Assembly: GCA_002292925.1 (NCBI GenBank)
Contig: DBCF01000255.1
Location: 1-19,212, forward strand
Direction: 5' to 3'
Source: Roseiflexaceae bacterium UBA965
GTDB taxonomy: Bacteria > Chloroflexota > Chloroflexia > Chloroflexales > Roseiflexaceae
Length of the DNA: 19,212 bases
Part shown: in pieces, positions 1-7,405 of the stretch
Position numbering within the stretch: the first letter of the stretch is position 1
How the letters are laid out: each line of letters starts with the position of its first letter
The notes under the pieces: generated by a model
Seen by the model: the letters and a program-made list of their open reading frames with translations, nothing else
What the model was told of the DNA's origin: nothing
Database searches by the model: none
Translations under genes and position numbers: made by a program

Positions 1-23
1 CCCCCTCGGCGCTGAATTCACGT

Positions 24-29
24 TATAAT
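24..29 (+). promoter_or_regulatory. Candidate -10 box upstream of dnaX
   Basis: A perfect TATAAT hexamer lies 35 bases before the dnaX start codon. The matching -35 position falls on the first bases of the window, which are C-rich and unlike TTGACA, so the call rests on the -10 alone. If real, it would drive the dnaX-ybaB-recR unit with a short leader. Confidence 0.45.
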
Positions 30-64
30 GGTGATGAAGGTTTGCGTTTACCAAGGGGGTCGCC

Positions 65-1825
65 ATGGCGACACAGGCACTCTACCGGCGTTATCGCTCC
101 CAAACATTTGACGAACTCGTTGGTCAAGAACATATCGTCCGCACCCTGCGCAATGCGATTGTCGACGGGCGTATCGGGCATGCCTACCTCTTTACGGGGC
201 CACGTGGTGTGGGCAAAACCACCGTAGCCCGCTTGCTCGCCAAAGCCGTCAACTGCTTGGCCGAGCCGAGTGAGCGCCCCTGTGGCACCTGTAACATGTG
301 TGTGTCGACTGCCGAAGGCAGCGCTGTCGATGTCATCGAAATGGACGCCGCCTCGCATACAAGTGTCGACGACGCCCGCGAAATCATCGAGCGGGTGCAA
401 TTCCGCCCCGCCCTCGGGCGCTACAAAGTCTATATCATCGACGAAGTGCACATGTTGTCGACGGCGGCTTTTAATGCCCTGCTCAAAACCCTCGAAGAGC
501 CACCCAACCATGCAATTTTTGTGTTGGCCACCACCGAAATCCACAAAGTGCCGGCCACGATTTTGTCACGCTGTCAGCGCTATACCTTTAACCGCCACAA
601 TGTGAGCGACACCGTCAATCATTTGCGCCAAATCGCCATCACCGAAGGCTACCATATCGAAGCCGGCGTCGCCGAGGCCATCGCCCGGGCCGCCACCGGC
701 AGTATGCGCGACGCTTTGAGTATTTTTGACCAACTGATGTCGTATGGCAGCGGCCAAGTCAGCATGGCGATGGTACAAGGGCTGCTCGGCGTGACCGCCG
801 CCCAAGAAGTCATCACCTTGGCCGAAGCCTTGCTCAATAGCGATGTAGCGGCGGCCTTGCAAGTGGTAGCCCGGGTCGCCAGTCAAGGGGCCGATATGCG
901 CCAATTTAGTCGCGATATCGTGCAACACTTGCGCCTGGTGATGCTGGTCAAGGCCGACCCCAACGGCACCGCCATCGAAGCAGCCGAAAGTGAAGCCGAT
1001 GCGGTACGCGACCAAGCCAGACGGGCCCAAATGGGTTCGCTGGTCTATTGGTTGCGGCGTATGAGTGAGCTCGATTACGAATTGCGCACCAGCCCCTACG
1101 GGCAGTTGCCCCTCGAATTGGCCGTGGTCGAAGCCATCGCCGGGCCGCCAGTGAGTAGCGCGGCACCCTCAGCGGCACCGGTGAGTCGTCCTGTCGCCCC
1201 ACCTAGTGCGGCACCAGCTCGCCCTAGTGCAAGCGAAATGCCACGCCCTAGTGTCCCACCCGCACCGCAACCGACCGCACCGCAACCGACCGCACCGCAA
1301 CCGACCGCTCCCACACCGGCGACACCGCGCCCCGTGGCACCCAGTGACGCACCGGCCACACCACCCAGCCGCGGGCCAAGCAACGAGCCGGCAGCCAATC
1401 CACCGACGACGCCGTTGGGCGACAAGAGCCCGATTGGTGATGTGACCGATTTGCTCGAGCGCTGGCCGGCGATTATCCGTGATTTGCGCTCCAAAAGCCG
1501 CAATCTCGAGGCGTTGATCAAAAGTGGGATTGCCCCCATCGACATCCAAGGCACGGTGATTACGCTCAAGGCAGACAACGAATGGTTGCTCAACAAAATC
1601 CAAGAGCGCAACAATGTCACCATCCTCGAAGAGGTAATCGCCCGCTATGCCGGCGTCAGCTATACCATCCGCAGTGTGGCCGAGGCCGCCAAGCGCGACA
1701 GCGGCAGCGCCCTACGCGAGCAGATCCGCGATACCACCACCAATCCGTTGGTGCGTGCCGCTATGAATGTGTTTGACGCAGATGTCGTCAGCATCGAAAC
1801 CCCCGAACAAGGAGAAACCGCATGA
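65..1825 (+). CDS. dnaX: DNA polymerase III subunit gamma/tau
   Basis: This is the clamp-loader ATPase subunit of the replicative DNA polymerase, which loads the sliding clamp and couples polymerase cores. The 586-aa protein starts with the typical LYRRYR..TFDELVGQEH segment. It has Walker A GPRGVGKT at 45-52 and four zinc-ligand cysteines at 64, 73, 76 and 79. A Walker B/DExx-type IIDEVHML follows near 124-131, with the TTE sensor and SRC arginine-finger motif near 165-169. A Pro/Ala/Thr linker (about 365-465) separates the AAA+ core and collar from a C-terminal tau-like domain (about 470-586). The linker holds three exact 15-bp repeats. No A-rich slippery heptamer was seen, so production of a short gamma form by frameshifting is not evident. 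The ATG at 65 follows an AAGGGGG ribosome site. The stop overlaps the next gene by four bases. Confidence 0.97.
   Translation: MATQALYRRYRSQTFDELVGQEHIVRTLRNAIVDGRIGHAYLFTGPRGVGKTTVARLLAKAVNCLAEPSERPCGTCNMCVSTAEGSAVDVIEMDAASHTSVDDAREIIERVQFRPALGRYKVYIIDEVHMLSTAAFNALLKTLEEPPNHAIFVLATTEIHKVPATILSRCQRYTFNRHNVSDTVNHLRQIAITEGYHIEAGVAEAIARAATGSMRDALSIFDQLMSYGSGQVSMAMVQGLLGVTAAQEVITLAEALLNSDVAAALQVVARVASQGADMRQFSRDIVQHLRLVMLVKADPNGTAIEAAESEADAVRDQARRAQMGSLVYWLRRMSELDYELRTSPYGQLPLELAVVEAIAGPPVSSAAPSAAPVSRPVAPPSAAPARPSASEMPRPSVPPAPQPTAPQPTAPQPTAPTPATPRPVAPSDAPATPPSRGPSNEPAANPPTTPLGDKSPIGDVTDLLERWPAIIRDLRSKSRNLEALIKSGIAPIDIQGTVITLKADNEWLLNKIQERNNVTILEEVIARYAGVSYTIRSVAEAAKRDSGSALREQIRDTTTNPLVRAAMNVFDADVVSIETPEQGETA
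1261..1305 (+). repeat. Three 15-bp tandem repeats in the dnaX linker
   Basis: Three exact, in-frame copies of a 15-base unit (cgcaccgcaaccgac) encode a repeated A-P-Q-P-T pentapeptide in the proline-rich linker of DnaX. Copy number change would lengthen or shorten the linker without shifting the frame, so the site is a plausible strain-variable locus. Confidence 0.9.
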
Positions 1826-2127
1826 ACCCCCGTCAAATGCAACAAATGGCCATGCAAATGCAACGCCAAATGGCCAAAATCCAAGAAGAACTCAAAACCG
1901 TCGAAGTGGTGGGCAGTGCCGGTAGCTACATCACCGTCACCGCCAATGGTCATGGCGAAATCCAAGCCATCAAAATCGACCCCCAGATTGTCGACCCCAG
2001 CGACATCGAGACCCTGCAAGACTTGCTGTTGACGGCCGTCAATGATGCTGCCAGCAAAGCCAAAGCAATATCAGAATCACGCATGAATGCCGTCACCGGT
2101 GGCATGAAAATCCCCGGATTGATGTAA
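1822..2127 (+). CDS. YbaB/EbfC family nucleoid-associated protein
   Basis: This small DNA-binding protein is usually encoded between dnaX and recR and is known in other bacteria as a dimeric nucleoid-associated factor. The 101-aa product has the family layout. A Met/Gln-rich N-terminal helix (NPRQMQQMAMQMQRQMAKIQEEL) comes first, then the central V-G-S-A-G-S-Y-I-T-V strand with a following NGHGEIQAIKID segment, then a C-terminal helix ending in GGMKIPGLM. The ATG overlaps the dnaX stop (ATGA), and an AAGGAG ribosome site lies seven bases upstream inside dnaX, so translation is probably coupled. The family assignment is firm. The exact cellular role in this lineage is not established by the sequence. 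Confidence 0.95.
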   Translation: MNPRQMQQMAMQMQRQMAKIQEELKTVEVVGSAGSYITVTANGHGEIQAIKIDPQIVDPSDIETLQDLLLTAVNDAASKAKAISESRMNAVTGGMKIPGLM

Positions 2128-2131
2128 GCCC

Positions 2132-2743
2132 ATGAGCGATACGGCCCTCTTACTCGAATCGGTATCACGCCTCATCGACGAACTAGGGCGCTTGCCGGGC
2201 ATTGGCCCCAAAAGCGCCTCACGCTTGGCGTTTCATTTTTTGCGTACCTCCGAACAACGGGTGGCGGCTTTGACCGACGCCTTGACCGCAGTCAAACAGC
2301 AAGTACGCCAATGCGACCGCTGTCATTTCATCAGCGATCAGGAATTGTGCGTGGTCTGTCGCAATCCCAACCGCCAAGCGCCGATTATTTGTGTGGTCGA
2401 AGAAGCGCTTGATGCCTTGGCCATCGAACGCACCGGCATTTTCCGGGGGCGCTACCATGTGCTCCACGGCCGGATTGCGCCGCTCGAAGGGATGGGGCGC
2501 GAAGATATTTTCTTTGATGATTTGCTCGAGCGCATCCGCGACGAAGGCATCAGCGAAGTCATCATCGCCACCAACCCCAACCTCGAAGGCGAAGCCACCG
2601 CCGCCTATTTGCAACGCGAAATCGTGCCCCTCGGTGCCCGCATCACACGCCTGGCCCGCGGCCTGCCCACCGGCGGTGACCTCGAATGGGCCGACGTGCA
2701 TACCTTGACATCCGCCCTCGAAGGGCGTCGCGAATTACTCTAA
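2132..2743 (+). CDS. recR: Recombination mediator protein RecR
   Basis: RecR acts with RecF and RecO to load RecA on gapped DNA during recombinational repair. The 203-aa length is typical. The N-terminal helix-hairpin-helix segment contains LPGIGPKSASRLAFH. A C4 zinc finger follows, with cysteines in the CDRCHF and CVVCRNP pairs around residues 57-75. The Toprim domain begins at IICVVEEALDALAIERTG and includes the HGRIAPLEGMG loop, and the C-terminal region carries the conserved TRLARGLPTGGDLEWAD stretch. The start lies four bases after the ybaB stop and has no strong ribosome site, so coupling to the upstream genes is likely. Two hairpins follow the stop codon. There is no sign of damage. 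Confidence 0.97.
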   Translation: MSDTALLLESVSRLIDELGRLPGIGPKSASRLAFHFLRTSEQRVAALTDALTAVKQQVRQCDRCHFISDQELCVVCRNPNRQAPIICVVEEALDALAIERTGIFRGRYHVLHGRIAPLEGMGREDIFFDDLLERIRDEGISEVIIATNPNLEGEATAAYLQREIVPLGARITRLARGLPTGGDLEWADVHTLTSALEGRRELL

Positions 2744-2777
2744 AAACCCCCGCGGCGCAGCTGCGCGACGGGGGTTT
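2744..2777. terminator. Hairpin after recR, best suited to the minus strand
   Basis: AAACCCCC and GGGGGTTT arms flank an inner palindrome (GCGCAGCTGCGC). Read on the minus strand, the stem runs into a TTTTTA tract, so it looks like the terminator of the DUF3048 gene. On the plus strand only three T follow. Confidence 0.7.
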
Positions 2778-2784
2778 ATCGGTC

Positions 2785-2815
2785 AGCGGAGCGCCATGAG
2801 GCGCTCCGCTTTTTT
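2785..2815 (+). terminator. Rho-independent terminator of the dnaX-ybaB-recR unit
   Basis: An 11-bp perfect GC-rich stem (AGCGGAGCGCC / GGCGCTCCGCT) with an ATGA loop is followed by six T on the plus strand. It is a textbook intrinsic terminator 42 bases after the recR stop. Confidence 0.88.
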
Positions 2816-2820
2816 GTGGC

Positions 2821-3939
2821 TTACGACTCGCTAATGTTGGCGAGGTCTGGTACTGCCGAAATCCAGATCTGTCCGGCGGTGAACATCACGTCTTCGCCAT
2901 TGCTGTCGAGGAAGATGATGGGCGCTTCGGGGCTGGCTTTGTTCCAGGTGACTTCTTCGCGCAAGCCATCACGGTACAAAATCCCCTTGCCACTGCCGAC
3001 TACTTGCTGGTCGATGCGGGCTTTGGGGTCACCTTCGATGGGGGCTTCTTTGACTTCGATAACGACCACGTTTTGGGTTGAAAGCTGGGCTTGGCTGACT
3101 TCGTCCATGGCCGCTTTGCCGAAACGGGTGCGGAAGTAGTTGTTGCTGGCGGGGTCATAGGTCCAACCAACCGGCGCATCATCATACAAAAAGAAGTACG
3201 AGAATGTCTGGGCGGCGCCCCGTTTGGATTCTTCGAGGGCGAGACGATAACGGAAGCCCACATCGGTACGGCTATAGGGTACTGTTTCGGCGGCAGCCCG
3301 CTCTTGGAGCAAGGTACCGTTGGTGTAGAGATTGTGGGGGGCGAAACGGGTTTCGGTATCAACCCGAAAGAAATAATTGGTTGATTCAGCACGCAAGGCA
3401 TCGAGGTTGATGATTTGGTCGGTACTTTCGGCAAGCTCGAGGCCAGTCGGCGAACCACCAGCGTGCGCATAATACGCCCCAAACCCCATCGCCCATTGCA
3501 CGAAGTACAAACGGGCACTACGGACGGGACCAAGGGGGCGATCATCGGCGGTTAATTCGCCGGGGAAGACCGCCATAAAGCGGGTAATCCCATATTCGGC
3601 CAAGGCCTCAAAGACCACTGAGGCACGGTTGAGTCCTGATTGGGGGTAGGCGTCGGGGTGATTGTCAATCATCATCATAAAGGGGCGTTTGGTGACTTCA
3701 CCACGCACCAACGGAATGACATTGAGGTCGGCAGGCATGGGCACGTTGGTAGCGGTAGGGACTATGGTTGGTTCGAGAGTAGGCTGCGCAGTTGCAGTTG
3801 CGACTGGTGCTTCAGTAGCCACTGGCGCGACGATTTCGGCAGTAGGCACGGCGGTATTTGCAGATCCACCACAGGCCACCAAGGTGGTAAGCACAAGGCT
3901 AGCCGCCAACAATTGGTGCACCCAAAAACGCAATTTCAT
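2821..3939 (-). CDS. DUF3048 (YerB-like) domain lipoprotein
   Basis: This is a secreted lipoprotein of the DUF3048 family, which includes Bacillus YerB; its biochemical function is not known. The 372-aa product has an N-terminal signal peptide with lipobox LVAC, putting the lipidated Cys at 23. A Thr/Pro/Ala/Val-rich linker runs from about 24 to 70. The DUF3048 domain starts near 85 with RPFMMMIDNHPDAYPQSGL and continues through GPVRSAR, YYAHAGGSP and FAPHNLYTN. The C-terminal DUF3048 part covers GWTYDPASNNYFRT to the end. I chose the ATG at 3939 because it has a GAGGAG site eight bases upstream and begins a good signal peptide. The same frame is open further upstream to 4098, but that extension translates a tandem DNA repeat. 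It is a single-gene unit with its own promoter and terminator. Confidence 0.9.
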   Translation of the reverse strand: MKLRFWVHQLLAASLVLTTLVACGGSANTAVPTAEIVAPVATEAPVATATAQPTLEPTIVPTATNVPMPADLNVIPLVRGEVTKRPFMMMIDNHPDAYPQSGLNRASVVFEALAEYGITRFMAVFPGELTADDRPLGPVRSARLYFVQWAMGFGAYYAHAGGSPTGLELAESTDQIINLDALRAESTNYFFRVDTETRFAPHNLYTNGTLLQERAAAETVPYSRTDVGFRYRLALEESKRGAAQTFSYFFLYDDAPVGWTYDPASNNYFRTRFGKAAMDEVSQAQLSTQNVVVIEVKEAPIEGDPKARIDQQVVGSGKGILYRDGLREEVTWNKASPEAPIIFLDSNGEDVMFTAGQIWISAVPDLANISES

Positions 3940-3978
3940 GAATGTACTCCTCGATAAATACGTTACCGTTTCGCCAAT

Positions 3979-3984
3979 ATTGTA
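3979..3984 (-). promoter_or_regulatory. Candidate extended -10 for the DUF3048 gene
   Basis: On the minus strand, TGT followed by TACAAT matches an extended -10 element 40 bases before the start codon at 3939. No convincing -35 was found. Placement between the heptamer array and the gene fits a promoter. Confidence 0.4.
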
Positions 3985-3997
3985 ACATACACCCATC

Positions 3998-4067
3998 AGG
4001 AAGTAGGAAGTAGGAAGTAGGAAGTAGGAAGCGTGAAGTAGGAAGTAGGAAGCGAAAGTCCGAAGTA
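3998..4067. repeat. Heptanucleotide tandem array (AGGAAGT)n
   Basis: Four perfect copies of AGGAAGT (3998-4025) are followed by about six diverged heptamers, including AGGAAGC twice, GTGAAGT and CGAAGTA, all kept in a 7-base register. The array lies just upstream of the DUF3048 promoter. On the minus strand it can be read as repeated Ser-Tyr-Phe-Leu-Leu residues, but no ribosome site supports that reading. Confidence 0.85.
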
Positions 4068-4075
4068 GCACCGCA

Positions 4076-4262
4076 GCCTGCTGCGCCCAACCATGCACCC
4101 ACTCTGCGTCTCCGCGTGAGCCAAAAGAGACATCACAAAGTCGGAAATGACGTCGGAAGCCACTATGTAAGGGCGATTACTCCACGGCGTATTTGCAACG
4201 ATTTTTACAACACATACATGTCAACTCGCCGTGGAAAATCGCCCCATATGCCTGCTGCGCCC
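4076..4262. repeat. 13-bp direct repeat pair in the intergenic region
   Basis: GCCTGCTGCGCCC occurs at 4076-4088 and again at 4250-4262, flanking the inverted repeat between them. Each copy is followed within about 20 bases by a loosely similar C/T-rich stretch (ctgcgtctccgcgtgag and ccgtgttccctgtgcgag). The pattern suggests a decayed, once repetitive non-coding element. Confidence 0.55.
4171..4244. repeat. Long imperfect inverted repeat
   Basis: The arms at 4171-4189 and 4227-4244 pair over 17 positions (GGGCGATT plus TCCACGGCG), with a two-versus-one base bulge, around a 37-base AT-rich loop. A TATG occurs just outside each end (4164 and 4247) but is too short to count as a target duplication. 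It may be a small palindromic repeat element or a hairpin. The flanks between 3940 and 4435 hold no gene I can support. Confidence 0.6.
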
Positions 4263-4327
4263 TCCGTGTTCCCTGTGCGAGATAAATGACAATCCTCGGA
4301 TGCCCTCCCCGTACGCTAAATGACCTG

Positions 4328-4336
4328 TGGTAAAAT
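4328..4336 (+). promoter_or_regulatory. Candidate extended -10 for the nuclease-like gene
   Basis: TGG followed by TAAAAT resembles an extended -10 element. It lies about 100 bases before the start at 4436, which would leave a fairly long leader. No clear -35 is visible. Confidence 0.35.
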
Positions 4337-4435
4337 AGACCACATCCGTCGCGACGGCCACCCCAAAAGAGAAATTCTTGCCCGTTCCTACAAAATCAAT
4401 CGAATTCCGCACCGTTATTCCCAGAAAGATGCATT

Positions 4436-5212
4436 ATGCGTTATCACCGTGTCCGCATCCACGCTGTCGACGACCCCCAATACCGCGCCTATATCGCCAA
4501 AATCATGGCCAGCAAAGTCAATCACAAAGCCACCCGCCCTGCCAGCAACCGCTCGCTGTTTGGCGGTGAGGCCGAACAGATTGTGCGTGAGTGGCTGGCC
4601 CAATTCCACCCCTTGAGCGACCGTCGTTATGTCGAATACGACGAACGGATGGGCAAACAACTGCAACGCAAATACCGCGAACTCGACGCCGTGTATGAAT
4701 ACGATGCCCAGCATTACCACGTGTTTGAGGTCAAAGCCACCTCGCAGGTACGCAGTATTGGGCGCGGCTTACGCCAGCTCAGCGAAACCCACAGCATTTT
4801 GCGCACCGTGGTGCCCCATGTAGCGCGCACATTGATTTTGATTGACACGGGAATTATTAGTGACGAAGAAGTCGTGGCGTTGATGCAATCTGATGAGGCG
4901 CCATTTCACGCTCCGGCCACCATACGCAGTTTTTTTGCAGAAAACAATCACATCCCACTTTACGACAGCGTTGATTACCAGCCCGACCGCCAAATAGCCG
5001 TGAGTGTGGTACGCTTCCCGCTCGCAGATATTTGTGCCTTGGCCGAAGCCCAAGGCATCGAATTGCACCTCGATTGGAGTGACGAAGACGAAGATCCCGA
5101 AGAAGTCGAAACCCCCGCCCCTACCACCTATACCTCGCACGATGCCAGCGACACCAGTGACGACGATAATCCCTTTGCGGCGGCGCTGCGTCGCGCCATG
5201 GATCAATCGTAG
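4436..5212 (+). CDS. Unrecognised protein with PD-(D/E)XK nuclease-like motifs
   Basis: I do not recognise this 258-aa protein as a named family. Residues 40-105 carry the spacing of a PD-(D/E)XK fold. A helix with GGEAEQIVREWL holds E45 and E47. Then comes RELDAVYEY with D84, and after 14 residues FEVKATS with E98 and K100, followed by a helix starting near 105 with GLRQL. A general nuclease or nuclease-derived role on DNA or RNA is inferred from that pattern only. Residues 109-205 are a mixed alpha/beta region. The tail (about 222-250) is strongly acidic and low in complexity, then ends with a basic helix-like AAALRRAMDQS. The start codon has only a weak AGAAAG site. The gene stands alone and converges on the acidic small gene with 14 bases between their stops. 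Confidence 0.85.
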   Translation: MRYHRVRIHAVDDPQYRAYIAKIMASKVNHKATRPASNRSLFGGEAEQIVREWLAQFHPLSDRRYVEYDERMGKQLQRKYRELDAVYEYDAQHYHVFEVKATSQVRSIGRGLRQLSETHSILRTVVPHVARTLILIDTGIISDEEVVALMQSDEAPFHAPATIRSFFAENNHIPLYDSVDYQPDRQIAVSVVRFPLADICALAEAQGIELHLDWSDEDEDPEEVETPAPTTYTSHDASDTSDDDNPFAAALRRAMDQS

Positions 5213-5226
5213 CGGGTAGTCACCGG

Positions 5227-5484
5227 TTATTCGTCATCGTACGACGGGTCGTCGTCGTACTGGTCGTCATCCTCGTAGGGCGGCTCATCGTCGTTTTGAT
5301 CGGCGTAATCAGCGTCGTCATCGGCCAATAATTCATTTAATTCGGCGGCATAGCGGGCAGCTTCGTCCTCGGCTTCAGCGTCGGCGAGTGATTCGGCTTC
5401 GCGGGCGGCTTCGTCCTCGGCGGCTTGGGCAATCACGGCATTGGCCATCAACCGGCGCATGGCGTAATATGGGTCATTGGTCAT
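5227..5484 (-). CDS. Small, extremely acidic hypothetical protein
   Basis: This 85-aa protein has no recognised family. Residues 1-50 are Ala/Glu-rich and look helical (MANAVIAQAAEDEAAREAE...), while 51-85 are almost all Asp, Glu and Tyr with a few Pro/Asn/Gln, so likely disordered. A good AAGAGGTG ribosome site six bases before the ATG supports translation. It sits 54 bases after the stop of the membrane protein upstream on the same strand and is probably the last gene of that unit. No terminator is visible after it. The repetitive GTC/CTC content on the plus strand means an over-called ORF remains possible. Confidence 0.6.
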   Translation of the reverse strand: MTNDPYYAMRRLMANAVIAQAAEDEAAREAESLADAEAEDEAARYAAELNELLADDDADYADQNDDEPPYEDDDQYDDDPSYDDE

Positions 5485-5538
5485 GATGACACCTCTTTTT
5501 CAGCGTTACGTCATCATATCACGAGTCAGTGCCAGCAC

Positions 5539-7353
5539 CTAATGACTGAGGCCATCGACGCGGGGATGCACGCCAAGTAACGTAGCATCAACCCATAGCG
5601 CCAACGACACCCAAGTCACAAACAGCACGATGGTAAGTGCAAACACCCAGCCGGCCCTGCCATAGCGGGTCAAGGGGGTGAGGCAATATGCCAGGCCAAT
5701 GGCGATGAGGGGTACTGCCAGATAGCCGTAGCGCACTTGATAGCCGGTGATGAGTTCGACACCCAACCAAAAAACAACTGTCACGGCCCACGCCGGGGCC
5801 AATTGTGGCAGACGCCGCCAGGCCACTAGCGCCAAGAGCGGTGTGATCCACCACGCAATGGGGGCAAAGCCGACAGCCAGGCCTTCTTTCATTTGCGCAA
5901 GCATATTGGCAAAGCGAAACGGCACGATCCGGGCGGCGGTGGGCTCCGAATGGAACAGCGTGTACACATAATTCACATACAGCGACGTGGCCGACAACGG
6001 CAAGAGTACAGTGGGCAACCAGCGCCACCACCACGCCGCGCTCCCGCGATCAGGTTCGCTCACCCGCACCGCGCTATACCACACCGCCACAATCAATACT
6101 TCACCGATATGCGTCCAGACCACCCCCGCCATGGCGACCCCCGCCAACACCGCCCCCCAGCGATCGCGGCGGAGCGTGGCATAAATCACCACAAACGCCA
6201 ATAGGTGGGCCAGTACTTGGGGCATAAAAGACCACCACAAGATGGCGGTGGCAATGGGCATGGCCAGCGTCAACAGTGTCGCAATGATGGCGGTACGCGC
6301 CGGCACTTGGCACTGTCGCAAGATGAGCCATACCACCACCGCCAGCAGGCTTTCGGCACACACTATTACCACATGCATGGCGAGATCGAGCCCCACCACA
6401 CGCGCGAGCGCATCACTTAGCCAATAAAACAACGGCAAAATCAAGGCGGGGCGGCCACTGAATTCAAAGGGGTGGTCAAGCAACGTCAGTGATTGTAAGC
6501 GATGAAACTCACCTAAGCGTTTGGCGTGTATCAAAAAATCATGCCCATCAAACGCGGGATAGACTACCAAGAGCAGGCGCACCGCAACCCAAAACGCCAC
6601 TGCCGATTGCACCACGGTGGGTAGGCGTAGCCAGCGCATCACCACAATCAACAACGGCACGAGGGGCAACACCAATGCCCATGACATCAACCACGCAGCG
6701 GTCATGCTGGCATTGATGATGATGGCACCTGCAAACAACAGCGGCGCACCCAGCACCCCACTCAGCCACACAACGACCCGATGGGCACGTAACAGCCAGG
6801 CGCTGACCCATATAATCAGCGCCACCCACAACAACACTCCGAGCCACGACAACGCCAGCGTATTCGATGAGGCCATCAACAGCGTCACCGAGCGCACCCG
6901 TACCCCCAATTGCCGCTCATCGGCAGGGTGGACAAAGGGTGGCGCATACATGTGGACAGTCGTGTCTACATTGGCGTGGATGAGTGGTAACAATAGCGCA
7001 ATATGGCGCGTTTGTTGCGCAACAATGGTGGTGACCACAAGCGAGCCACTGCGCAATGAAACGGGCACCGGACGCCCCGAATCACTGACAATCAGCTGCA
7101 TAATCGACATGGTGTGGTCTGCCACACCAGCGATACGGATGGTCGAATCAGTTTTACTCCAACGATATGGTCCTACATCGTCCGTTTGAATGGCATAAAA
7201 TCCTTGGAATGGAGATACCCCATTCGCACTCCACGGTAACACCAGTTTGGTTGGCCAGAGCGCACCATAGCCGACCACGCACACCACTATTACTGCCGCA
7301 ACCATGATGAGCCACGTCAACACCGGGTAGACAAGATTGCGCAATTGTTGCAT
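5539..7353 (-). CDS. Multi-pass membrane protein, GT-C-like (paralog A)
   Basis: This 604-aa integral membrane protein has one N-terminal transmembrane helix (about 8-32), then an extracytoplasmic beta-rich domain (about 35-165), then roughly ten or more membrane helices to the C-terminus. After the helices near 190-265 comes a short loop with G-H-D (270-272) in FDGHDFLIHAKRLGEF, then HPFEF and LILPLFYWLSDAL. A D-x-x-I-H pair in the first large outer loop is typical of GT-C type glycosyltransferases and related membrane proteins, so a lipid-linked sugar transferase role is a reasonable but unproven guess. I chose the ATG at 7353, which has an AAGGG site five bases upstream and aligns with the paralog's start. 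The frame is open a little further up. It ends WVSLALWVDATLLGVHPRVDGLSH, very like its neighbour. Confidence 0.85.
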   Translation of the reverse strand: MQQLRNLVYPVLTWLIMVAAVIVVCVVGYGALWPTKLVLPWSANGVSPFQGFYAIQTDDVGPYRWSKTDSTIRIAGVADHTMSIMQLIVSDSGRPVPVSLRSGSLVVTTIVAQQTRHIALLLPLIHANVDTTVHMYAPPFVHPADERQLGVRVRSVTLLMASSNTLALSWLGVLLWVALIIWVSAWLLRAHRVVVWLSGVLGAPLLFAGAIIINASMTAAWLMSWALVLPLVPLLIVVMRWLRLPTVVQSAVAFWVAVRLLLVVYPAFDGHDFLIHAKRLGEFHRLQSLTLLDHPFEFSGRPALILPLFYWLSDALARVVGLDLAMHVVIVCAESLLAVVVWLILRQCQVPARTAIIATLLTLAMPIATAILWWSFMPQVLAHLLAFVVIYATLRRDRWGAVLAGVAMAGVVWTHIGEVLIVAVWYSAVRVSEPDRGSAAWWWRWLPTVLLPLSATSLYVNYVYTLFHSEPTAARIVPFRFANMLAQMKEGLAVGFAPIAWWITPLLALVAWRRLPQLAPAWAVTVVFWLGVELITGYQVRYGYLAVPLIAIGLAYCLTPLTRYGRAGWVFALTIVLFVTWVSLALWVDATLLGVHPRVDGLSH

Positions 7354-7405
7354 ACCAACCCTTTTTATACGCCACACCCCTGCAGACAATAGAGATGGAG
7401 CGTGA

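Noticed and set aside
65..1825. Programmed frameshift in dnaX making a gamma form
   Set aside because: No A-run or A-AAA-AAG type slippery site was found in the frame.
3998..4067. CRISPR array
   Set aside because: Units are 7 bases in direct tandem without spacers; no cas genes are present.
3940..4098. N-terminal extension of the DUF3048 protein to 4098
   Set aside because: The added residues come from the heptamer DNA array, there is no ribosome site, and the ATG at 3939 begins a proper lipoprotein signal peptide after GAGGAG.
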